Shown piece by piece: positions 16,189-24,511 of a stretch of DNA of 64,000 nucleotides. The notes below the pieces were generated by a model that saw nothing but the letters and a program-made list of their open reading frames with translations, was not told the DNA's origin and made no database searches. The stretch is from a virus. Position 1 is the stretch's first letter. The number at the start of each line of letters is the position of its first letter. The position numbers and the translations under genes are program-made. The stretch is taken from the IMG/VR virus record IMGVR_UViG_3300010397_000041, positions 28,426-92,425 of that record. One strand, 5' to 3'.

Positions 16189-17973
16189 TCAGCTCGTCGG
16201 CTGAATCCCGACGATCATCGACGAGCGGTCGGGGGCGTACGCGGCCATCGTCGACGTCCAGTACACGGACGTGTCGTACGACATCTGCATGACGGGCCAA
16301 TCGATGCTCATGTAGTCCTGTGGGCCGCGGATCTCCCAGCAGTTCGCGACGTTCACCCCGGGAACGGTGATCGACGACTGGAGGACGACGGCGTTACCCT
16401 GCGGCATCCAGGGGTGCACCTTGATGTCGACGGAGCGGCCGGTCGTCTCGTTCACGATGCTCGTGACGACGCTGCCGAGCTTGACGCCCATCAGCTGGTC
16501 CTCGGAGATCTCCAACCTGTAGTTGGAGGCGGACTGGCCGCGCAGCGTCGAAGAGATCTGATGCCTGTCCTGACCCGACAGCCAGATCTCCTCGGGATCC
16601 GCCTTCGTCGCCGCGTAGGTCGCGGCGAACGCGGCCTGGAACTCGGCACCCGGGCTTGCCGTGGAGAACGGGGCGTTGAGCCGGCCGACGTAGCCGGTGG
16701 TGGCGGCCTGCGACCAGATCCACGGGATGATCCCGTCGTAGTTGTCCGGCCGGGCCGACACACCGTCACCGGTGGCGAGGTTGACGGTCGCGCCGCCCTG
16801 GATCGGCCAGGCGGCGACGGTCGCCGTGGCGAGGCTTCCCGAACCGGGGGTACCGATCGCGCCCTGCAGGGTGAGGGTCTGCGTCGGGGTGCGGCCCGCG
16901 GACTGGTTGCTCGGAAACGCCGGGCCGACGTACAGGTAGCGGCTCGCGTCCCCGGGGTCCGAGGCGCCGGTGGAGACGAACACCTTGTAGCCGGTGGTCC
17001 CGGTCACCGGGTTCGGGATGGTGATGTCGACGACCTGGCCGGCCGAGACTGCGATACCCGAGGACGCGGACGACGCCTGCGAGACGCCGAACTCGCCGCT
17101 TTCGGCGACGACGCGGACGTAGACGTTGCTGGTGAACCCGGTCAGCGCCGTCTCACCGGTCGCCGCGTTCCGGGCCGCGCCGGTCGGCGTGCCCGACGGG
17201 GCGGCGACGAGGCCGCTGTACCCCTGCAGGGTCCCGCGGCCGTAGAGCATCACCCGCTCCTCGGCCAGCATCGAGGCGTAGAGCGTGGCCATGCGGCTCA
17301 GCTCGCGAGTGTCCTGGAATCCCATCGCGCTGAAATAGGTCCAGAACGACTGTTCATCGCTGGCGCCCATCTGCACATAACTGAGATTGGTGTCGTCACC
17401 GGCGTAGCTGATCTTCTGCGGGCGGTTCCACCACAGCGGGTTCGCCGAGCCCGGGTTCGCGAAGTTGACCTGGGTCGGATCGGTGAATCCGGGGTTGAAC
17501 GCGCCCAGCCCGCCGGTTCCGGAACCGGAAATACCGGTCACCCTCTTGTAGCGGTATGAGGTGCCCATTCCCTGCGTGCGGGGGAACTTGTTCCTCATCG
17601 GCGTCAAGATCGGAGCGAGGAGCAGCGCCGGGGCACGCAGGTCGAAGCCGACGAGACCACCGGGCACGGGCGACGTCGGGGTGATGTCCTTCTGCAGCCA
17701 GTCCGCGCCCAACTGCTGGGCGACCGCCGCCTCGACCGCCGCCATCTTGTCCGCGGACACGCCCAGGTTGCCGTACGCCTTCGTCAGAACCTGACGGGCG
17801 TTGCCGCGGACCGTCGGGACTAGCGCCTTGTTCATGACGTCGAGTTCGACGTCACCACGTTGCGTGTTCGGCGTCGTCTCGACCGCCATCCGGAAATCAG
17901 CGGCGGCCTTGACCAGGTCGGCGTCGGAAAGCTTCGCGCCGAACAGCTCGCGCAGCAGCGTCGTCGAACTCAT
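16189..17973 (-). CDS. Major capsid protein (HK97-fold type, with insertion domain)
   Basis: 594 residues. ATG 17973 has AGAGG 7 bases upstream; the longer open frame is not protein-like. Opening SSTTLLRELFGAKLSDADLV leads to an N-arm, then PAPALLLAPILTPMRNKFPR-like and EQSFWTYFSAMGFQDTRELS (spine helix region). Residues about 310-420 form a beta-rich insertion (VYVRVVAESGEFGVSQASSA, GYKVFVSTGASDP, YLYVGPAF), an Ig-like add-on domain. The C-terminal part includes DPEEIWLSGQDRHQISSTLR and WEIRGPQDYMSIDWPVMQMS, the A-domain. Flanked by protease upstream and strong hairpins both sides, the normal layout for a highly expressed capsid gene. Confidence 0.88.
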   Translation of the reverse strand: MSSTTLLRELFGAKLSDADLVKAAADFRMAVETTPNTQRGDVELDVMNKALVPTVRGNARQVLTKAYGNLGVSADKMAAVEAAVAQQLGADWLQKDITPTSPVPGGLVGFDLRAPALLLAPILTPMRNKFPRTQGMGTSYRYKRVTGISGSGTGGLGAFNPGFTDPTQVNFANPGSANPLWWNRPQKISYAGDDTNLSYVQMGASDEQSFWTYFSAMGFQDTRELSRMATLYASMLAEERVMLYGRGTLQGYSGLVAAPSGTPTGAARNAATGETALTGFTSNVYVRVVAESGEFGVSQASSASSGIAVSAGQVVDITIPNPVTGTTGYKVFVSTGASDPGDASRYLYVGPAFPSNQSAGRTPTQTLTLQGAIGTPGSGSLATATVAAWPIQGGATVNLATGDGVSARPDNYDGIIPWIWSQAATTGYVGRLNAPFSTASPGAEFQAAFAATYAATKADPEEIWLSGQDRHQISSTLRGQSASNYRLEISEDQLMGVKLGSVVTSIVNETTGRSVDIKVHPWMPQGNAVVLQSSITVPGVNVANCWEIRGPQDYMSIDWPVMQMSYDTSVYWTSTMAAYAPDRSSMIVGIQPTS

Positions 17974-17997
17974 GGAAATGCCTCTTTCGGGCATACG

Positions 17998-18028
17998 AAA
18001 AGCCCGCCACCCTGCGGGAGGACGGGCC
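17998..18028 (-). terminator. Terminator between capsid protease and major capsid genes
   Basis: On the minus strand GCCCGTC pairs with GGCGGGC (one G-T), inner CTCCC/AGGGT-type pairing, followed by TTTTCG. It lies between protease stop and capsid ribosome site, like a partial terminator or processing hairpin. Confidence 0.6.
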
Positions 18029-18055
18029 TCGAATGTGGTCTGGGGGGATGCGCCG

Positions 18056-20041
18056 CTATGCGGCGGCGGGCGGGTCCAGCGCGTCGAGCTGCCGCTGAAT
18101 CTCGGCCCGCATCGCCGGGTCGGCGCCGGGGGCGTCACGCATCGCGCGCAGCACGCCCTTCTTCACGTCCGCCTCCGCTGTCTTTGCGAGCTCGGCGGGC
18201 GACACCGGAGGCTGCACTCGCGTCCTGGCAGGGCCGCCCGGCCTCGGCGTCTCGTGCAGCGTGGCCTTCACCTCTGCCAGCCCCTGCGCGAGGGGCTCCA
18301 TGGCCTTCGTGATGGCGTCGCCGAACTGCGCCGCGAGGTCGGCACTCACCCGTGCGGTGATCGCCTTCGTCAGCGTATCGGTGTCGGTGGTGCTGGCCGC
18401 CTTCGCCATGTCAGGCTCGGCGGGGGTCTCGGTGCCGGCCTCGCCGGCGTGGGTCGCGGCCGCGGCCGCGGCCGCCTTCTTCAGGCGCTTCCGCATCTTC
18501 TTCGCGGCCTTTTCGGCGGCAGCCTTCATCAGGTCGGGGGTGCCGGCCTTCTCGGCGCCGTCCTCGGTCGGCTCGGACAGCGCGCCGGCGTCAGGCTCGG
18601 TCATGTGCTTGATCTCCATGGCTTCGTTCCTCATGAACCAGGTCACGAGCTCCGCCGCCTGCGCGAGCAGCGCGATGTCCGCCACCTCGCCGAGCTCGCC
18701 GAGGAACAGGCCCATCGCCTCGGAGCGGATCAGGCACGCCAGGCCCTGGATGACGGCCTTCGCGGCCGCGATGTCGTCCATCTCGGACGCGGCCGCGGCG
18801 TTGTCGGTGAGCTGCAGCCCGCCTTCGTCGCCGTCGTCGGCCTTGACCACGTCGGGCGCCGTAGCCTTCTCCTTCGGCTTGGTGGAGCCGGGCCAGTCGG
18901 CGGGCAGCAGGTCCGTCGCGTCGAGGGCCTTTGCGCGATCGGTGATGTGCTTCTTCGCGGCCGCCGGGTCCTTCGCACGGCCGAACGCCTGGATCGCGTC
19001 GTTGAGCTGGGCCCGGTTCTGGATCGGGAACCCGCCCGACGGCATCGCCTCGCCCGCGGCGGCCGCGTCCTCGCGCTCGCCGGCGGTGAACTTCCGCTTC
19101 TCGAGCTCGGTGGCGACCGCCTTGATCAGCGTGTCGAAGTCGGGCTCGACGGCCTTGCTCGAGGACTTCGCGCTGCCGGTGTCGTCGGCGTCCTCGCTGT
19201 CGGGCTTGCCGTCCCCGTCGTCGTCCTCATCGTCCCGGTTGTGGACACCGTCGCCGTCAGGGTCGGAGCCGCCCTGGCCGCCGTCCTCCGATTGGAAGGG
19301 CTTGGCCTTCCGGCCACCGAACTTGCCGGCCTTCTTCCGCTTCGCCAGCGTCTCCGGATCCGCGGCGTCCGGGTCGTCAGGGTTGGCGACGACGGAGGGG
19401 GCGGTGAGCTGGTCGACCAGGGCGGCGGTCATCGGCAGCACCCGACCATCCGAGGTCTTGAGCAGCATCTGTGGGCCGGGCGCGACAGGGACCGCATCGA
19501 CCGCCTTCTCGACCTCGTCGCCTTCGACGAACTCGGGGCTGTCGACGAGGTCGAGCGAGCCGGTCGCCTTGTTCAGCGCGGCCATGCGAAACAGCGCCGA
19601 CGGCAGCGAGGGCCGGTCGACGGCGCTGACTTCGATCACGTCGCCCCGGCAAACCTTCCCGTTGGGCGCGTCGGTGGCCTTGGCAAGGCCGTAGTTCGCG
19701 ACACCGACCGAGAATCCGGTCAGGATTCCGTGCTCGATCTTCGCTTCGGCGACCGGGTCGACGATCTTCGCCCGCATGTGCCACGAGTGGTCGTCGGTCT
19801 CCCAGACCTCGACCGCCTTACCAATCGGCCGTTGGGCCGAGTGGCCCTCGCGGACATTCCCACCTGACGGCCCGTGCATGTACGCCGGGATCGCGGCCTT
19901 GAGCCACGTCGGGTCCATGCGCTGGCCGTCGGAGTCCAGGTCCGGGCCGGTGAACTTGCCCTCTACCCAGAGGATGCCGGCTTCGTCGCGTTCCTTGCGC
20001 AGGAACGGGGTGTAGATGTCCAGACGCTCAGCAACGGGCAT
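18056..20041 (-). CDS. Capsid maturation protease fused to scaffold-like C-terminus
   Basis: 661 residues. Residues 1-165 resemble XkdF-type/S78-type phage serine proteases: GILWVEGKFTGPDLDSDGQR, EGHSAQRPIGKAVEVWETDD, WHMRAKIVDP and GILTGFSVGVANYG (candidate catalytic Ser in GFSVG). Residues about 255-290 are an Asp-rich calcium-binding-like stretch (DPDGDGVHNRDDEDDDGDG). Residues about 320-390 match a short domain common in actinophages (PSGGFPIQNRAQLNDAIQAF, AAAKKHITDRAKAL). The C-terminal half is helical and Ala/Glu/Lys-rich, as in scaffolding proteins. Position just upstream of the capsid gene fits a combined protease-scaffold. Confidence 0.8.
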   Translation of the reverse strand: MPVAERLDIYTPFLRKERDEAGILWVEGKFTGPDLDSDGQRMDPTWLKAAIPAYMHGPSGGNVREGHSAQRPIGKAVEVWETDDHSWHMRAKIVDPVAEAKIEHGILTGFSVGVANYGLAKATDAPNGKVCRGDVIEVSAVDRPSLPSALFRMAALNKATGSLDLVDSPEFVEGDEVEKAVDAVPVAPGPQMLLKTSDGRVLPMTAALVDQLTAPSVVANPDDPDAADPETLAKRKKAGKFGGRKAKPFQSEDGGQGGSDPDGDGVHNRDDEDDDGDGKPDSEDADDTGSAKSSSKAVEPDFDTLIKAVATELEKRKFTAGEREDAAAAGEAMPSGGFPIQNRAQLNDAIQAFGRAKDPAAAKKHITDRAKALDATDLLPADWPGSTKPKEKATAPDVVKADDGDEGGLQLTDNAAAASEMDDIAAAKAVIQGLACLIRSEAMGLFLGELGEVADIALLAQAAELVTWFMRNEAMEIKHMTEPDAGALSEPTEDGAEKAGTPDLMKAAAEKAAKKMRKRLKKAAAAAAATHAGEAGTETPAEPDMAKAASTTDTDTLTKAITARVSADLAAQFGDAITKAMEPLAQGLAEVKATLHETPRPGGPARTRVQPPVSPAELAKTAEADVKKGVLRAMRDAPGADPAMRAEIQRQLDALDPPAAA

Positions 20042-20099
20042 GGTGAAACCACCTCGCGGGTGTTAGACCAGCCGCGCGAGGGGCTGGGAGAATGGAGAG

Positions 20100-20429
20100 A
20101 TGAGCGACGACAGCCCGCAGTACGAGCCACTCGCGGCCGGCGGCGCAGTGAAAGCGACTGCCTACCTGCCCGACTTCGATCGGTGTGAACTCGCCATCGC
20201 CAACCCGCAGATCAGTGACCGGGGTGTGGTCGATGGCGGCCGGCTCGTAGAGGTCTCGCTACCGAAAGACATCGCGGCGAAGCTGACGCCCGGCCTGCTG
20301 CATGGGCTGTCGGTTGGGCAGACCGCTGATCGGGTCATCCCGCATTGGAACCGCACATCGATGCCGATCGACGCGCCAGCGCTCGGGATGCTGACAGATA
20401 CCGACGAGCCGGAGACGGATCAGCCGTAG
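20100..20429 (+). CDS. Lone plus-strand gene inside the late operon
   Basis: 109 residues, ATG with GGGAG about 10 bases upstream. Sequence MSDDSPQYEPLAAGGAVKAT, ELAIANPQISDRGVVDGGRL, EVSLPKDIAAKLTPGLLHGL, ending in an acidic tail. It is oriented against its neighbours, starts 58 bases from the protease start (divergent) and its 3' end overlaps the next minus gene by 10 bases. The frame looks more protein-like than the antisense frame. A separately expressed lysogeny or moron gene is possible. No family recognised. Confidence 0.6.
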   Translation: MSDDSPQYEPLAAGGAVKATAYLPDFDRCELAIANPQISDRGVVDGGRLVEVSLPKDIAAKLTPGLLHGLSVGQTADRVIPHWNRTSMPIDAPALGMLTDTDEPETDQP

Positions 20430-20686
20430 AGCATCCCGAGTAGCGCCGGATACTCCCCGCCGGTCGGTGCAGGTTCGGTCTCGGCCGGGCCCAGCGCGCG
20501 CTCGACCGCGTCGACGAGCCGGCCGAGCTCCCGCACCCGGCTGAGCGTCGGCCGGTCGGTCAGCGCGGTGGCCGCGACGGTCAGCAGCGCGTCCGCCAGC
20601 GGGACGGCCAGCGGGCTGGGGTCCCGCTGCAGTGCGATGCGGGCCTCGTGGACGCGGGCGCCGAGATCGTCAGGATCCGCCCGCAT
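20420..20686 (-). CDS. Small helical protein, unknown
   Basis: 88 residues from ATG 20686 with GAGGAG upstream; overlaps the end of the ParB-like gene by 17 bases. Helical: ADPDDLGARVHEARIALQRD, AVPLADALLTVAATALTDRP, RVRELGRLVDAVERALG, then an acidic Pro-rich tail. Possible partner of the ParB-like protein; nothing identifies function. Confidence 0.55.
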   Translation of the reverse strand: MRADPDDLGARVHEARIALQRDPSPLAVPLADALLTVAATALTDRPTLSRVRELGRLVDAVERALGPAETEPAPTGGEYPALLGMLYG

Positions 20687-21110
20687 CGGCGCTCTCCTCG
20701 GACTCGGGGGCGTCGAGGCGCATCTGCTTGTCGCGCGCTGCGATCTCCCAGCGGGAGAAGGCGGTATAAACGTCGCGCTCGTCCTTCCACCCGTCCGATG
20801 GGAAGACCATCGCCGGAATCGACGGGTCCCTGCAGAGCACAGCGGCATAGACCCGGTGCTGGCCGTCTATGCCGACCATAGAGCCGCTTTTCCGGACTCC
20901 GACGATCACCCGCTTGGACTGACGGTCGGCCTCGGACAGTTTCATCAGCGCAGCGACCTTGTCAGGGTCGAGTGGGCGCTGGCTGTGGACCCGGTCGAAC
21001 ATGATCAGCTGAGGGTCCAGGTAGACCGGCGACAGCTCGTCGTCGTCGAGGCCCAGGTCGGCGGCGGTGTACGTCGTCGGGTGGTTGTGTTCGCCGTCCT
21101 GGTCAGCCAT
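20670..21110 (-). CDS. ParB/Srx-like nuclease-fold protein
   Basis: 146 residues. Residues 28-90 follow the ParB N-terminal domain pattern: LSPVYLDPQLIMFDRVHSQR, DPDKVAALMKLSEADRQSKR, then VGVRKSGSMVGIDGQHRVYA, where IDGQHR corresponds to the conserved DG-HR box used for nucleotide binding in the ParB/Srx superfamily. The C-terminus is charged (ERDVYTAFSRWEIAARDKQM). In phages such proteins are found near terminase/head genes or as DNA-modification accessories. Here it lies between head genes; a packaging role is a guess. Confidence 0.65.
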   Translation of the reverse strand: MADQDGEHNHPTTYTAADLGLDDDELSPVYLDPQLIMFDRVHSQRPLDPDKVAALMKLSEADRQSKRVIVGVRKSGSMVGIDGQHRVYAAVLCRDPSIPAMVFPSDGWKDERDVYTAFSRWEIAARDKQMRLDAPESEESADAGGS

Positions 21111-21483
21111 CGGCGGGCACCGGGTCGCCGAGGAACGTCACCGTGTTGCCGGCCCTGACGGACCGCTGGTCCGCTTCGGGGATGTCCAGCGGTGGCATGT
21201 CCAGCGCAGCGCGCGCCTCGTTGACCGTCATCCGTCCGGTTCCGACCTCGGCCGCGAGTCGGCGGTCCTCGAACTCGTGCCAGGCACGCCACTGGGCGTC
21301 CGACATGGGGACGAGCGAGTAGGCGATCTGGTTCTGATCGTCCGGGTTCGGCAGGGTGACGATCAGGTCGACGGTGACAGCCGTGCGGTTGGGCCACGCG
21401 ATAGTGAGAGTCACCTCGCCGGGGGCGACGGCTATCCCGGTTGGCCGAACCGGCGAGACGCTGATCTCAGGCAGGTCAGACAC
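21103..21483 (-). CDS. Protein with portal-like C-terminal motif
   Basis: 126 residues from GTG 21483 (GGAGG 5 bases upstream). N-terminal half is a beta domain (PEISVSPVRPTGIAVAPGEV, LTIAWPNRTAVTVDLIVTLP). C-terminal 45 residues (RMTVNEARAALDMPPLDIPE, then VTFLGDPVP) closely mirror the portal sequence RRTLNEARDEMGLPPLPIEE of this same phage. So a portal-derived segment seems to have been joined to another domain. It may contact the portal/head-tail vertex; unproven. Confidence 0.55.
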   Translation of the reverse strand: MSDLPEISVSPVRPTGIAVAPGEVTLTIAWPNRTAVTVDLIVTLPNPDDQNQIAYSLVPMSDAQWRAWHEFEDRRLAAEVGTGRMTVNEARAALDMPPLDIPEADQRSVRAGNTVTFLGDPVPADG

Positions 21484-21817
21484 GGGGACCTCCGAAGCCG
21501 GGGCCGTTGCGCAGCCTCTGCCGTTGGATCTCTTGCCACAGCCGCTGGCCGTCGATGTGAACCGGTGTGCCGTCGGGGAGGGAACCGATCGGGGCGCGCC
21601 GCTGGATCGCGTCGACCTTGGCGTGCAGCGCGGCGAGGGCCTGCTCGTGGGCGTCGTGGCGAGCGTGCAGCTCGTCGCGATGCCGGGCGAGGTGTACACG
21701 CATCCGCCAGACGGCGAGGGCGCCGGCGGGGGCCGCCCAGATCGCCGAGGCGATCAGGTTCGACCAGATGCCGCCAGCCGGCCACGCGAAGAACACGTCG
21801 AGAAGATGCACAGGCAT
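21476..21817 (-). CDS. Small membrane protein, unknown
   Basis: 113 residues from ATG 21817; the GAGGAG touches the ATG, so a TTG at 21862 may be used instead. One membrane segment near the N-terminus (SNLIASAIWAAPAGALAVWR) followed by a charged helix (HLARHRDELHARHDAHEQAL, LHAKVDAIQRR) and a polar tail. A membrane protein within the head-gene cluster is unusual; holin-like or superinfection-related roles are possible. Confidence 0.5.
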   Translation of the reverse strand: MPVHLLDVFFAWPAGGIWSNLIASAIWAAPAGALAVWRMRVHLARHRDELHARHDAHEQALAALHAKVDAIQRRAPIGSLPDGTPVHIDGQRLWQEIQRQRLRNGPGFGGPRV

Positions 21818-21827
21818 CTCCTCACGG

Positions 21828-22103
21828 TCAGAACCTGGCGCCAGGCGGGGCGTCGCTCTCAAGGTCGAACACGGGTGGGGATCCGGTCGGGGTCATGCCC
21901 TTGCTGGCCAGCCAGAGGAACACGGTCGGCTCGTCGTCGAGGGCGAGCGGAACGCGCGGCCCGGTGGCGGTATATCGGACGAGGACGCCGCGGGCAGCTT
22001 CACGGCGAGCGCGGATGGTGACGGGCTCCGGCCAGTCGACAGGGCCGCCGTCCCAGCGCAGCGTGCGATGCCGCCCGTACAACTCCCCCGCCATCTCCCA
22101 CAT
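21828..22103 (-). CDS. Small head-operon protein, unknown
   Basis: 91 residues: MWEMAGELYGRHRTLRWDGG, EPVTIRARREAARGVLVRYT, FLWLASKGMTPTGSPPVF. Soluble, mixed alpha/beta composition. AAAGG is only one base from the ATG; a second in-frame ATG four codons on could be used. It follows the MuF-type protein. If that protein is a toxin-type fusion, a small neighbour like this could be an immunity partner, but there is no direct evidence. Confidence 0.5.
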   Translation of the reverse strand: MWEMAGELYGRHRTLRWDGGPVDWPEPVTIRARREAARGVLVRYTATGPRVPLALDDEPTVFLWLASKGMTPTGSPPVFDLESDAPPGARF

Positions 22104-22107
22104 GCCT

Positions 22108-23919
22108 TTACAATACCGCCCAAAGGCCGAGAATGAAATACAGATAATCCTCGTCCTGCGCGAGCATCATCGGGTCATCTGATGATCCGATAAGCATTTC
22201 CGAGCCCATCGACGCGACTTCCCAACCGTCCGAGGGCGAGTCGCTGTAAACCCTGCCGATGTAGGGGTCTTTGAACTCGTCGGGGCGGGACATTTCGTCC
22301 GCGTCGTAGGGTTCAGGTGACAGCGCCCGCATGGACCTTTTACGGCCCAACCGGGTCCACGTTCGGACACCATCGACGAGGTGGCTGTTCCGGTCGGCCC
22401 AGAACACCCATTGGGCGCCGACGATACCTGGCACGGCCCACTCCATCATGTGGGCCAGCTCGTGAACCGCGATCACGTCGCTGTCCATCATCGCAACGAC
22501 GATCTTAGGGGTTTTCCCTTTCGCGCCAGCCGAGAAGTAGGCCCGGCCGCGCTGCTTCATTGCCGCGCGGAGCGGTGCCTTGTCGGAGGCGCGCCGCACC
22601 CAGTCTGACGGAAAATGGCGCAGCATCCGGGAGATCCGTCGCTGTGCCGCTTCGGCCGACGACTCGGTGAAGGCGATCTGGCCGCCCATGGGCCGCAGGT
22701 CACCGAGGACTTGAAGCCGGACGTCGGCCAGACGGCCGGAGATCTGGTCACGGCGCTGCTCGGCGGCTTGCAGGTCGTCCAACGCCCGCTCGTATCGCTG
22801 GCGCAGGTCGTCGACGTGCGCCTGATCGGGCGTCGCCTCAGCGGCGGCCTGCTCGAGCTGGTCGCCGAGACGTTCGGCGTCGGCTTCCAGTGCCGCGATC
22901 CGCTGGGCCAGCGCTTCCTGTTCGGCGAGCTGCACCGCCAGTCTCTGCCGCGCTTCCTGTTCGATCTGCTTTCCGACGTCGCGCAGGACGTTGACCTTCG
23001 CGATCGACGCTTGGTCGGGTAGCCCCTGGGTGTCGGCGTCGTACACCGGTTTGCCGTCTTGGAGGATCGTGCCGATCCGCTCCGGGTCGCCGATCTCGCT
23101 TCGGGCGTTGTTCACAGCGTCCTGGAGCCGCCCTGTCGACCTGTGGGGGGTCGGCGACGCGGCTGGGCGGGGGCTGTCGACGGCGTCGGGTGGCATGCTG
23201 GCATGCCGCGGCGTCGGCTCGTCCGCCAGGCCCGTCTCGTCGTCGGCCGTCTCGTCGTCGGACTCTGCGCCGGCGTCGTCCTCGGCGATGTCGTCGTCTT
23301 CGAGATCGTCGGCGGCGTCCAACTCGCCGCCGGCTTCGCCGTCCAGGCCGAAGTCGGACAGGCTGTAGCCCATCGAGGTCAGATCCGCCGGGGTCAGGTA
23401 ATCCGCCGTTACTGCGCACCGGCATTTCGGATGGGTCGGCGGCCAGCCATTAGGTGGTTCATCGTTCACGGGGATCGGCCCGGCGTCCTCGTTCTCCTGG
23501 CAAAGAGCACACACGCGAAGATCGTTGGAGCTGAGCACCGAGGCGGCGGGGAATCCTGCATCCCGGTAGGACGCGAGACTGGCCGCCGTCATCGCCCGGG
23601 CCATCTCAGTGGTGGCAACCATCTCCGCCCACGCCGGGTCGTCCAAAACTCCTTGCAGCGTGCGGGCAAGCTCGTCAGACGAAGCGCCGCGGGCAACAGC
23701 GTCCGACACAGCGCCTGACAGCTTGTCGAGCCGGTTGTCTTCGATCGAGGCGAGCAGGCTCCCGCGTTGCGCGGCCCGGTCGGACCAGGAGGCGTCGCGG
23801 CCTACGGCCTGGGCGATGAGCTGGTCCTGCTGGCGGGCGAGACGTGCGGCTGGCTCGTGGCCCGGCGTCCAGCTGTCCCAGTCGATCGAGGACTCGACGA
23901 TGGGCGCGGCCACGGTCAC
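22108..23919 (-). CDS. MuF-type minor head protein fused to HExxH zincin
   Basis: 603 residues, GTG start directly after the upstream stop. Residues 60-175 match the Mu gpF / SPP1 gp7 head-morphogenesis domain, including MVATTEMARAMTAASLASYR, VCALCQENEDAGPI and PPTHPKCRCAV (Cys/His metal site). Residues 196-235 are an acidic linker. About 310-405 is coiled coil (EQEARQRLAVQLAEQEALAQ). The C-terminal domain has a zincin signature VIAVHELAHMMEW (H486, E487, H490), with E567 in GWEVASMGSEM as likely third ligand. MuF proteins fused to C-terminal enzymatic or toxin domains are known in temperate phages; this zinc-protease version would be carried in the virion. Confidence 0.8.
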   Translation of the reverse strand: MTVAAPIVESSIDWDSWTPGHEPAARLARQQDQLIAQAVGRDASWSDRAAQRGSLLASIEDNRLDKLSGAVSDAVARGASSDELARTLQGVLDDPAWAEMVATTEMARAMTAASLASYRDAGFPAASVLSSNDLRVCALCQENEDAGPIPVNDEPPNGWPPTHPKCRCAVTADYLTPADLTSMGYSLSDFGLDGEAGGELDAADDLEDDDIAEDDAGAESDDETADDETGLADEPTPRHASMPPDAVDSPRPAASPTPHRSTGRLQDAVNNARSEIGDPERIGTILQDGKPVYDADTQGLPDQASIAKVNVLRDVGKQIEQEARQRLAVQLAEQEALAQRIAALEADAERLGDQLEQAAAEATPDQAHVDDLRQRYERALDDLQAAEQRRDQISGRLADVRLQVLGDLRPMGGQIAFTESSAEAAQRRISRMLRHFPSDWVRRASDKAPLRAAMKQRGRAYFSAGAKGKTPKIVVAMMDSDVIAVHELAHMMEWAVPGIVGAQWVFWADRNSHLVDGVRTWTRLGRKRSMRALSPEPYDADEMSRPDEFKDPYIGRVYSDSPSDGWEVASMGSEMLIGSSDDPMMLAQDEDYLYFILGLWAVL

Positions 23920-24174
23920 CTACCCGGGCAGCAGCTCGCGGGACGACACCCGCACCTCGCCGGTGCTGTGGTCCTTCTCCAGCCAGACGCCGACCTTGCG
24001 GCCCTCAAAGTCGGCCGGAGCATCGTCGTCCTCGACGACCGTCGTTCTGCTGGCATGGCCGCCATCGGCCGGGCCGTGCCAGCGCGGGCCGGCTTCGATG
24101 AAGCGGAAGCCGGCGGGGAGTTGCAGGTCCTGGTCGAGGATCACTTCGGCTACGTCGACGAGGTACCGGGTCAC
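23920..24174 (-). CDS. Small head-operon protein, unknown
   Basis: 84 residues, GTG start with GAGGTGA 4 bases upstream: MTRYLVDVAEVILDQDLQLP, GFRFIEAGPRWHGPADGG, and FEGRKVGVWLEKDHSTGEVR. Beta-rich, ends in VSSRELLPG. No family recognised; abuts the MuF gene. Confidence 0.5.
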   Translation of the reverse strand: MTRYLVDVAEVILDQDLQLPAGFRFIEAGPRWHGPADGGHASRTTVVEDDDAPADFEGRKVGVWLEKDHSTGEVRVSSRELLPG

Positions 24175-24234
24175 AGGTCACCTCAGTGGTGCGTGCTGGC
24201 GCCGGGACCGCCTCAAGGACCGGCGCCAGCACGG

Positions 24235-24501
24235 TCAGTCGGCCGGCGGCGTCCACCCCAGTTGGATCAGCGCTTCACGGGTCGTATCGGGGAGGACCAC
24301 CCGGGCCTCGTCGACCTGGACGTCGACCGCGCCGAGCAGGACCAGATCGACCGTCAGCGTGGGCAGCTGCTGCGGGTCTGGAGCCGCCAGGGTGAAACCG
24401 ACAGCCGCATCGGCGAGGTCGATGTCGTCGTCGACAACCAGCCGGCCGCCGGGTTTGCCCGGTCCGGGCAGGTGGATGCGGGCGCGATGCTGGTTGGCCA
24501 C
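24235..24501 (-). CDS. Small head-operon protein, unknown
   Basis: 88 residues, GTG start behind AAGGAGG. Sequence ANQHRARIHLPGPGKPGGRL, VDDDIDLADAAVGFTLAAPD, LTVDLVLLGAVDVQVDEARV, ending IQLGWTPPAD. Strand-rich and acidic; no recognised family. Short proteins of this type are frequent between portal and MuF genes in actinophages. Confidence 0.55.
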   Translation of the reverse strand: MANQHRARIHLPGPGKPGGRLVVDDDIDLADAAVGFTLAAPDPQQLPTLTVDLVLLGAVDVQVDEARVVLPDTTREALIQLGWTPPAD

Positions 24502-24511
24502 GGCCGCCTCC

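Noticed and set aside
16108-17559. 483-codon plus-strand open frame
   Set aside because: Antisense to the major capsid gene.
17801-19867. 688-codon plus-strand open frame
   Set aside because: Antisense to the protease-scaffold and capsid genes; composition is Arg/Val/Gly low-complexity with no motifs.
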